Shown here: one piece after another, positions 57,671 to 64,000 of the stretch
Numbering within the stretch: the first letter of the stretch is position 1
Layout of the letters: each line of letters opens with the position of its first letter
DNA from: Ectobacillus funiculus
GTDB taxonomy: Bacteria; Bacillota; Bacilli; Bacillales; Bacillaceae_G
NCBI RefSeq assembly: GCF_042429435.1
Contig: NZ_JBHMAF010000196.1
Direction: 5' to 3' (one strand)
DNA: 64,000 nt
Notes under the pieces: generated by a model
The model's database searches: none
Seen by the model: only the letters and a program-made list of their open reading frames with translations
Told to the model about the DNA's origin: nothing
Position numbers and translations under genes: made by a program

Positions 57671-59797
57671 ATGAAAAAACAGCTGATAGCCACATGCATC
57701 TTATTGTTGTTGTTTTCTCTGTTGCCCATCCAAGGATTAGCAGAGAAGGAGGGACCAAAGAAAAGAGCGGTTGCGCTTGTATATGATGATTCGGGCAGCA
57801 TGAGAAACGGAAAAGATCGTTGGAAGTATGCGAGTTATGCACTGCAAAGCTTTATTGGATTGTTAGATGAGAGGGATTCTTTTTCATTCATTCCGATGAG
57901 TCGGCCTTCCCAGGAAATAACGATGGATCTTTCAAAGGCGAAGAGGCAAGAGGAAATTGACAGCATTCGTCAATGGAATCAGTATAAAAATACACCGTTT
58001 ACAGCAGTGGAAACGGCGATAGCTTCCATAAAACGACAGGTTGCAGCGGATGCAAATGGCGAATTTTGGTTGATTGTGTTAACGGATGGTGCTTTCAACG
58101 AATTGGAGTCGCCCCAAAGTGCGCAATACGATGCAAATAAAAAAAGAATTACTGACACAATGCGGTCTTTTGCGGCGTGGATGGAAGGAAAAAACGCGTC
58201 AGTCCATAGCGTTTTAATTACAATGGACCAGGATTTAAGTGCTGAGGAGAAGGCGCAAATGGATGCCTTTCAGCAAATTTGGCAGGATACAATGAATGGG
58301 ATGGTGCTTACGGCAGGGGAAGAGGATGGAATTATTAAAAGTGTTGATCAAGCAGCAGCATTGATTGCGAATCGAGATCCATTTTCCGGCGCTGAGGATT
58401 ATGTTCAGGTGAAGCGGGACGGCGAAAAACTGAAGGTATCGACCCCCTTTCCGCTCAGACGGCTCACGATAGTCCAGCAGACGAACGGGCAGGGACAGCT
58501 GCCGCGTCTTGAGGAAGCAAATACACCATCACTTCGAATCGACGGTCCGTTTCAAACGGAGACACCCGAAAATAATATGATTACCGGTTCTATCATTCAT
58601 GTTGTACCGAAAACCGGAGATGTGATGAAGCCGGGCGATTATGAATTACAGTTTCAAGGAAATTTTTCCTCATCAGTGAGATGGAAGGTTCTTGCTGAAC
58701 CTGCTCTTGATTATACAGTGCATGTATATAAGAAAGAAGAGAATCGCCTGGTTGAGGCAAAGGATGGGCTGTATGCGGGCAGTACGGTTGTAATCGAGGC
58801 AAAACCAAACGATTTGCCTGTAGATGCGCTCTATTTTTCTTCATCAATTGAGTATAATGGCAATTCTGCTTCTATGAGGTGGAATGAGAAGCGCAAAGCC
58901 TTTCAGTACGAAATAAAATTGAGTGCGGCGCCAGTGCGCGGCAGTATCCATATGAATATAAAGGGATTTTACCGGCAGTCAAAAGAGTTTCGTATTACCC
59001 CTGTACCGAAGCCGAAGCTTTCTATCGCTGTTCTAACAAATGATTGGAACGAAAGAGTGAACCATTTAACAGAAAGCACACCGATTATCATCCAACCGCT
59101 GTTGAATGGAAAAGAGATGAAAGATACTGAGGTAGCTAGACTTTTAGAATCAGCCTCTGTCACTTTTAATAAACATATAAACTACGAATGGAAGCAGCAT
59201 GGAAATCAGCTTTATTTATATCCGCGTCCGTATATCTCTGACACGTTAAATTTTACAGATACGGGTTTAGTAGAGGCAACGATTTCGTTACGGGATCCAG
59301 CATTCGAGGAGGTAAAACAAAAGGTTACGCTCAGAATCGAGGATGTTTCCTTTTTTGAGAGGTATGCTGTTATTTTTCGTTTTATTATTCCAGTCGGTGC
59401 AGCAGCTCTTGTTGTGCTTATCATTTTGGTAGGATGGGTGGTACGGCCGCGCTTTCAAAGGAAGGGATTAATCTATTATGAGTTGGACCAGTCAATCTCT
59501 GAGGATTGGATTCACGAGGCGGAGCCGCAGCTTCTTCGCAATCCTTGGTGGCGTCACTATCTAGGGATTCCGTATCGCAGTGAGCGGCGAACTGTCCAAT
59601 CTATTATCTTCATTGCCAAAAAAGGTACAAAGGCTGTTTGGATTGCGAAGGAGTCACAGGTGGAAGGCATGATGATTGATGGTTCATTTTTAGAGGAGGG
59701 GGAGATCGGCAAAGAGCATAAAACCTTGTACCCAAATGAAACGGTTGTGATCGATAAGGGATACGGTAAGGAAGTATACCGCTATGAATGCGACTAA
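57671..59797 (+). CDS. Membrane-anchored von Willebrand factor A (VWA) protein
   Basis: This 708-residue protein has a signal peptide (residues 1-24, ending IQGLA) and a VWA domain at about 30-220 with an intact MIDAS: DDSGS (Asp39, Ser41, Ser43), a threonine in NTPFTAVETA near residue 117, and LTDGAFNE near 141. Two or three beta-rich modules follow, then one transmembrane helix at about 568-590 (RFIIPVGAAALVVLIILVGWVV) and a 118-residue cytoplasmic tail. It is thus a metal-binding adhesion-type domain outside and a tail inside. The next gene encodes a tubulin-like protein, only 16 bases away or overlapping. The role is unknown. Confidence 0.85.
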   Translation: MKKQLIATCILLLLFSLLPIQGLAEKEGPKKRAVALVYDDSGSMRNGKDRWKYASYALQSFIGLLDERDSFSFIPMSRPSQEITMDLSKAKRQEEIDSIRQWNQYKNTPFTAVETAIASIKRQVAADANGEFWLIVLTDGAFNELESPQSAQYDANKKRITDTMRSFAAWMEGKNASVHSVLITMDQDLSAEEKAQMDAFQQIWQDTMNGMVLTAGEEDGIIKSVDQAAALIANRDPFSGAEDYVQVKRDGEKLKVSTPFPLRRLTIVQQTNGQGQLPRLEEANTPSLRIDGPFQTETPENNMITGSIIHVVPKTGDVMKPGDYELQFQGNFSSSVRWKVLAEPALDYTVHVYKKEENRLVEAKDGLYAGSTVVIEAKPNDLPVDALYFSSSIEYNGNSASMRWNEKRKAFQYEIKLSAAPVRGSIHMNIKGFYRQSKEFRITPVPKPKLSIAVLTNDWNERVNHLTESTPIIIQPLLNGKEMKDTEVARLLESASVTFNKHINYEWKQHGNQLYLYPRPYISDTLNFTDTGLVEATISLRDPAFEEVKQKVTLRIEDVSFFERYAVIFRFIIPVGAAALVVLIILVGWVVRPRFQRKGLIYYELDQSISEDWIHEAEPQLLRNPWWRHYLGIPYRSERRTVQSIIFIAKKGTKAVWIAKESQVEGMMIDGSFLEEGEIGKEHKTLYPNETVVIDKGYGKEVYRYECD

Positions 59798-59813
59798 AAG
59801 GGGTGTGGTAAGC

Positions 59814-62800
59814 ATGAACATGCAGGTTCCTACAATTCTCATCGGCCTCGGCGGCATCGGCAGCACCATCACTCATAATGTATATGAAAAAATTCCAAGC
59901 GATGCAAAGAAACGCGTGGCGATGCACGTGTTTGATACGGATATCCATACTGTAAGCAAGTTCCAGCATATTCGAAAATTCGTGACGCAAACAAGTTCGA
60001 GTAAAACACCAAGAGAGTACATTGCGGAGGATCAAACTATTACCGATTGGTTTCCACATGACCCGACGATTTTAGACAAACCGCTTACAGACGGGGCAGG
60101 GCAGCTTCGCGTCATTTCCCGGCTTGCGCTGCGGGCAGCAATGAAGGACGATAAGCTAACGAGCTTTTGGCAGGAAATCGAAAAAATTTTTCCAGTAACG
60201 ACTGACACGACAGAGTATGGGGTCCGAGTTATTATTATTACTTCACTTGCTGGTGGGACCGGATCAGGCATGTTTTTACAAATTGCTTTATATTTACGGG
60301 AAATGCTTCGGAAAAAGCTGCATCATAATAATATTCTCATCCGTGGTGCTTTTTTGATGCCGGATGCTTTAGTGAAAACGAGAACAATTAGTGCCAAGGA
60401 ATATGAATCTGTGCAGGCGAATGGCTATGCATCGTTAAAAGAGCTTCATGCCATTACGCTTGGCTCAACAGGGGAATTATCCCAGCGCGGCGGCGTGACA
60501 ATTGAATTGGAATATCGTCCTGATCAAGTAGATGAAGAGGGGCGCACCAATCATATTATTACGCAAAAGCATTTGCCATATAATTATTGCTTCTTATACG
60601 ACTATGAAAATTTGCATGGTCATCATTTACAAAGTCTATCAGATTATATGGAGCAAATGACAAATACGATTTACTTGCAGCTGTTTAGCCCTCTTTCCTC
60701 TAACCATTTTGCGCAAGAGGATAACCAAATTCAGCAGCTCGCCGATTCGAACGGAAAGGCGCGCTATTGCGGGGCCGGGGCGGCAAGGATCATTTATCCG
60801 TATGAGCATGTGCTCGAATATAGCGCGTTAAAATGGGCGGTGCAGGGGCTCGATGAGTCATGGCTCCATCTTGATAAGCTGTATGAGGAAAAGAAGCTGC
60901 GCTATGAGCAGGATGTGCGCCGCGGCATTCAGCGCGAGAAGCCGGAGCGCGGCAAAAGCTTTTTAGAGGATTTAGAGCATTTAGCAAATCGGCCGGAACG
61001 TGCTCATCCGTTTTATCGGAGCATTTACCAGGAAACACGTGAAGGGGCAGAAGCAGGCAAAAGCGGCCTCTCAAAAACAAAACAGTTTTTAGAAGCAGTT
61101 GAGAGCTATATTCAGCGTACAATCCAAAAAGATGAGGAGCTAAATCGTCTCCAGCGGGAATGTAAAATTTCGACAGCAAAGCTAAAGATACAGGATCAGA
61201 TAAAGGGGGAGGTTGCCCGTCTGGATCATGCGGTACGGCTATACGCGTACAGCATTCCGAGTCGTGTGCATGATCATGTTACAACACTTGTGTACGATAT
61301 GATGGAGTCTGATCAGTTTTCTCCAGTCGGGTCCGAGGGGCAGTCCTATCAGCTGAATACATGGTTTTTGAAACGTCCGTCTCCTGTCCATCCGGTAGCT
61401 GCGCGGTTTATGCTGTATGAAATTCGCAAGCTGCTCTCAGAGCGGATGAGACGTCTGCAGGAAAATAACGAACAAAAGCGGACAATGATTCAAAACTATG
61501 ATAAAAAATTTAATGTTGGAAATATTGATGGGACTGTGACTGCAGTGCGGCGCATTGAGCTGGCAGAGCAGCAAGGGTGGTTTGGTAAGTTGTTTTATAA
61601 TGAGCAGAGAGCCTTTCGTAAGGAGTTTCAGGACATTATTACGCAATATGTACACAAGCTGAACGAGTACCGAAAGGAAATGCTGCTTGAGCTTGTCTAT
61701 CAATCGTTATATCAGGCGATTGATAAGATGATTAAGCATTGGGAACGCTTTTTTGATAATTTGTATGAGACGAGGGAAAGCTTGCTCTTAGAAATTCAGA
61801 AGCGTTCAAAGGAGTTTGAAGGAAAAACAAATCCGACGAATGTGTACGTACTCGCTGAACAGGATATGCAGGAGAAGGTGTGGAAGCAAATTTATCAGAG
61901 TGTAGATAACGGACTGCTGCCGCATGAAATTTCTAGTGAAATTTATTTAAGCCTATATCGCGCATATTGCCAAGAGGAGAACGGAGAAGAGAAGATAAAG
62001 GAAAAGGTTGAGGACTTTTATCGCATCCATATTCTCTCCTATTGCCGGAAGGAGCTGCGTACGCGTTATCGGGATAAATTGGATTTTACCATTATTGAGG
62101 CGCTGCGGAAAGAAGCGGACTTTTATAATGAGGATCGGGAGGAATATGTAAAAAGAAAGATTGACGACCTTGTACATTTAGCGAGTCCGTTTATCCCGAA
62201 GGTTCCGCATCATCGTGAGCTGCAGTATTGGGGCATCCATCCGAATGTAAGGCGCGATGTGAGCGATGAGCTGCTTCAGCAGGTGTTTCAAGAGAAGGAA
62301 ACAGTCGATGCTGCATTTTCACCATATGAAATCATTTGCTATCGCGCTCATTACGGCTTGTCTCTTCAGGATTTCCCCAAGCTGTCGTCAGGGCATTCGC
62401 ATAATGGGTATGAAGATAGCAAGGGGGACTATTTTCAGGCATATTACCGCCGCATTAACAAGCTGAACATTCGGAAATCAAATTTAACGCCGCATCTTGA
62501 TAAGTATTGGCATTTACCAGCGTTTATGCCGGATTTGAACGCCACCCAAACGAAAATGGATTATGAAAAGTGTAATCGCGCTTATTTGTATGCATTCATA
62601 TATCGCTGGATTAGCCTCGTAAGGGTGGAGGAGCAATTTGTCTATCAATATAACGGAGTTGGGCGCAGCTTTCTTATTCAGTCGATGGGGAAAAATGTAA
62701 CATACGAAGGCTATAAGCTGCATCGGGCCCTTTTGCATAATCCGTTTATATATGAAAACATCATTACCCGCTTTGAACAGGAGCATGAAAAAGCGCTGCA

Positions 62801-63179
62801 AATGGGAGGTCATTTGTACACACATCCGTTTTTAATCGGGGCACAGGATGTACGATGGCTGAAAAAGGAATTTATCCATAATATACTCGATGTTGTGTTG
62901 ATGTACGGAAGCGAAGCAAAGCGGGATGGGACGCTCGAGGAAACATCAGATGAACTGCTGCGATTATTGCTTGATGAGATTGTACAATACTTTAAAGCTT
63001 ATTACGGGGCAGGCGCCGAAGCAATGGCGAGAAAAGAAGCAGCAATTTTTACGGAGCAGTTATGGAATCGTTCCTATGCGAAAGAGTTTGTCGATGAAAA
63101 CAGCGCTTCCTATAAAAAATGGATTCATATGCTTGGTGTGCAGGAGGAGATAGTAGAAGAAGAGGAGGAACTTGCATAA
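59814..63179 (+). CDS. Giant tubulin-like protein (Tubulin_2 type)
   Basis: The protein has about 1121 residues. The N-terminal part has a nucleotide-binding fold with VPTILIGLGGIGSTITHNVY and then the tubulin/FtsZ signature-like SLAGGTGSGMFLQIALYLRE near residue 150. The remaining roughly 800 residues are mostly helical and highly charged, without membrane segments. It resembles the Tubulin_2 family found beside VWA genes in some bacteria. ATG 59814 (MNMQVPTIL) is my choice; ATG 59784, overlapping the VWA gene, is also possible. Whether it binds GTP or polymerises is unknown. Confidence 0.8.
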   Translation: MNMQVPTILIGLGGIGSTITHNVYEKIPSDAKKRVAMHVFDTDIHTVSKFQHIRKFVTQTSSSKTPREYIAEDQTITDWFPHDPTILDKPLTDGAGQLRVISRLALRAAMKDDKLTSFWQEIEKIFPVTTDTTEYGVRVIIITSLAGGTGSGMFLQIALYLREMLRKKLHHNNILIRGAFLMPDALVKTRTISAKEYESVQANGYASLKELHAITLGSTGELSQRGGVTIELEYRPDQVDEEGRTNHIITQKHLPYNYCFLYDYENLHGHHLQSLSDYMEQMTNTIYLQLFSPLSSNHFAQEDNQIQQLADSNGKARYCGAGAARIIYPYEHVLEYSALKWAVQGLDESWLHLDKLYEEKKLRYEQDVRRGIQREKPERGKSFLEDLEHLANRPERAHPFYRSIYQETREGAEAGKSGLSKTKQFLEAVESYIQRTIQKDEELNRLQRECKISTAKLKIQDQIKGEVARLDHAVRLYAYSIPSRVHDHVTTLVYDMMESDQFSPVGSEGQSYQLNTWFLKRPSPVHPVAARFMLYEIRKLLSERMRRLQENNEQKRTMIQNYDKKFNVGNIDGTVTAVRRIELAEQQGWFGKLFYNEQRAFRKEFQDIITQYVHKLNEYRKEMLLELVYQSLYQAIDKMIKHWERFFDNLYETRESLLLEIQKRSKEFEGKTNPTNVYVLAEQDMQEKVWKQIYQSVDNGLLPHEISSEIYLSLYRAYCQEENGEEKIKEKVEDFYRIHILSYCRKELRTRYRDKLDFTIIEALRKEADFYNEDREEYVKRKIDDLVHLASPFIPKVPHHRELQYWGIHPNVRRDVSDELLQQVFQEKETVDAAFSPYEIICYRAHYGLSLQDFPKLSSGHSHNGYEDSKGDYFQAYYRRINKLNIRKSNLTPHLDKYWHLPAFMPDLNATQTKMDYEKCNRAYLYAFIYRWISLVRVEEQFVYQYNGVGRSFLIQSMGKNVTYEGYKLHRALLHNPFIYENIITRFEQEHEKALQMGGHLYTHPFLIGAQDVRWLKKEFIHNILDVVLMYGSEAKRDGTLEETSDELLRLLLDEIVQYFKAYYGAGAEAMARKEAAIFTEQLWNRSYAKEFVDENSASYKKWIHMLGVQEEIVEEEEELA

Positions 63180-63235
63180 AAGCAAGTCTGTTTTGCCACC
63201 CTTTTAGATAGAACAACTGAAAGAGGGTGTTTTAT

Positions 63236-63388
63236 ATGGCGTTAGATGATGGTAACAATATGTATCTCGGCGGCAGCTTTAATACAGGTCTATTAAATAG
63301 TGTTGTGATTCCAAGTGCAATAGATACTAAATTTGGCTTAAACCATGATGCGTATGATGTAATCAATATAATAAATCCTTATAAATAA
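63236..63388 (+). CDS. Hypothetical small protein
   Basis: This 50-residue product starts MALDDGNNMYLGGSFNTGLL and ends DVINIINPYK. AAAGAGGGTG precedes the ATG and a clear terminator follows directly, so it is probably expressed. It is Asn/Gly-rich without charge clusters or membrane segments. I do not recognise the family. It lies 56 bases after the tubulin-like gene and could belong to that unit. Confidence 0.6.
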   Translation: MALDDGNNMYLGGSFNTGLLNSVVIPSAIDTKFGLNHDAYDVINIINPYK

Positions 63389-63417
63389 AGGACTCTCCGT
63401 TACAGAGAGTCCTTTTT
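63389..63417 (+). terminator. Intrinsic terminator after the 63236 gene
   Basis: AAAGGACTCTC / GAGAGTCCTTT with a short loop and TTTT. Confidence 0.9.
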
Positions 63418-63531
63418 GCCAACATTGGGTGAAAAATCAAACATTTTTCATGAGTTGTCCGCATTTTTGTACAGCTTCTTTTTTGAGTTCTTTGAATATG
63501 TGATAGGGTCTTTCATCAACATACGGAAATT

Positions 63532-63578
63532 AAAAAGAAACTAATCACCTATATGTAGTAGGTGATTAGTTTCTTTTT
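63532..63578. terminator. Perfect 20-bp bidirectional terminator
   Basis: AAAAAGAAACTAATCACCTA and its exact complement TAGGTGATTAGTTTCTTTTT around a seven-base loop. It lies about 50 bases beyond the stop of the glycine-rich minus-strand gene and probably ends its transcript. Confidence 0.9.
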
Positions 63579-63627
63579 CTCTTCGAATGGACTTTTTCAG
63601 TGCCCTCAGCCATTCCATGTCTTCATT

Positions 63628-64000
63628 TTAATACAACCACTTTCCACCACCAAGCAAACTGCCAAACAACCCCAGCCCACCTAGACTTCCTTTCCCACCA
63701 CCAAGTAAACTGCTAAGCAACCCCAGCCCACCTAGACCTCCTTGTCCACCACCAAGTAAACTGCCAAGCAATCCCCATCCTCCAGGACCACCAGGACCGC
63801 CCCATCCTCCAGGACCACCAGGACCGCCCCATCCTCCAGGACCACCAGGACCGCCCCATCCTCCAGGACCACCGGGACCGCCCCATCCTCCAGGACCACC
63901 AGGACCGCCCCATCCTCCAGGACCACCAGGACCGCCCCATCCTCCAGGACCACCAGGACCGCCCCATCCTCCAGGACCACCAGGACCGCCCCATCCTCCA
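63628..64000 (-). CDS. Glycine-rich repeat protein, C-terminal part (5' end outside window)
   Basis: On the minus strand one frame is open from the window edge to a TAA at 63628. It encodes repeats of the nonapeptide WGGPGGPGG, then a C-terminal region built from two imperfect 24-residue units (GLLGSLLGGGQGGLGGLG type), ending GGGKWLY. The repeated Gly and Pro without charged residues suggest an extracellular or spore-surface, possibly amyloid- or coat-like, protein. No start codon is in the window. The other two frames across the repeat are also open but give Trp/Arg-rich or Val/Leu-rich strings and end in unrelated sequence, so they are shadows. Confidence 0.7.
   Translation of the reverse strand, partial: GGWGGPGGPGGWGGPGGPGGWGGPGGPGGWGGPGGPGGWGGPGGPGGWGGPGGPGGWGGPGGPGGWGGPGGPGGWGLLGSLLGGGQGGLGGLGLLSSLLGGGKGSLGGLGLFGSLLGGGKWLY
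63775..64000. repeat. 27-bp tandem repeat array
   Basis: Eight full copies and a partial ninth of a 27-base unit containing CCATCCTCCAGGACCACCAG and GACCGCC. They are almost identical; one copy has CGGG for CAGG. The array continues past the window edge and encodes WGGPGGPGG on the minus strand. Confidence 0.95.

Noticed and set aside
63713..63994. Minus-strand frames encoding MGRSWWSWR repeats or GAVLVVLED repeats
   Set aside because: They arise because the 27-base unit is a multiple of three and all frames stay open. Only the WGGPGGPGG frame continues into a coherent glycine-rich C-terminus with an appropriate stop.
63775..64000. CRISPR-like array
   Set aside because: The units are contiguous with no unique spacers and encode a regular peptide repeat. 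No cas genes are present.
1..64000. T-box leaders, tRNA or rRNA genes
   Set aside because: No cloverleaf, CCA-ended stems, T-box motif or rRNA signatures were seen on either strand by reading.

Overview
The window is chromosomal DNA from an endospore-forming member of the Bacillaceae (Bacillus or a close relative). The evidence is four small acid-soluble spore protein genes (sspP, sspO, sspN, tlp), a spore-coat Hsp20 protein (CotM type), a SleL-like cortex lytic enzyme, the sporulation inhibitor of replication SirA, a sporulenol/hopene cyclase, and Bacillus-type ribosome binding sites. The first 36 kb follow the order remembered for the B. subtilis yne region: yneB-ynzC-tkt-sirA-yneF-ccdA-ccdC-yneK-cotM-sspP-sspO-citB-yneN-sspN-tlp-yneP-yneR-plsY-yneT-parE-parC. 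Blocks have been inserted into this backbone: a hutPHUIG histidine-degradation operon with yitT and xapX-type genes, an alcohol-dehydrogenase-like gene, an fbpB-like gene, sleL, decayed gene remnants with an HNH-repeat mini gene, and nrdDG plus an orphan response regulator and an HtrA-like protease. No rRNA, tRNA, CRISPR array or intact insertion sequence was found.

Layout. 1-7 kb: SOS resolvase end, transketolase, replication inhibitor, cytochrome c maturation. 7-13 kb: histidine utilisation, with a HutP antitermination region between hutP and hutH. 13-26 kb: spore proteins, aconitase, thioredoxin-like protein, SleL, thioesterase, PlsY. 26-31 kb: anaerobic ribonucleotide reductase behind a pair of NrdR-type boxes, response regulator, HtrA protease. 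32-36 kb: topoisomerase IV. 36-42 kb: branched-chain amino acid ABC importer livJHMGF. 42-50 kb: a candidate small RNA, a Gfo/Idh oxidoreductase, an ABC-F protein, squalene-hopene cyclase, and the yjlC-ndh pair. 50-57 kb: GerPA-like protein, OppA, methyltransferase, and azlCD with a divergent XRE-cupin regulator. 57-63 kb: a membrane-anchored VWA protein overlapping or abutting a giant tubulin-like protein. 63.6 kb to the end: an incomplete glycine-rich protein with a 27-bp tandem repeat.

The most striking non-genic signal is a family of about 100-135 bp interspersed repeats, with 13 substantial copies, one internally deleted copy and one end fragment in 64 kb. Each has an imperfect inverted-repeat left half and a right end that is itself an intrinsic-terminator hairpin. 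The left end repeatedly abuts the T-tract of an ordinary terminator. The most interesting protein system is the VWA/tubulin-like pair. Other leads are a response regulator without a kinase beside an htrA gene whose promoter carries 11-bp-phased repeats, and an sRNA-like unit with a strong promoter and terminator.

All calls come from reading the sequence. Family names rest on remembered family sequences and motifs, not on searches.
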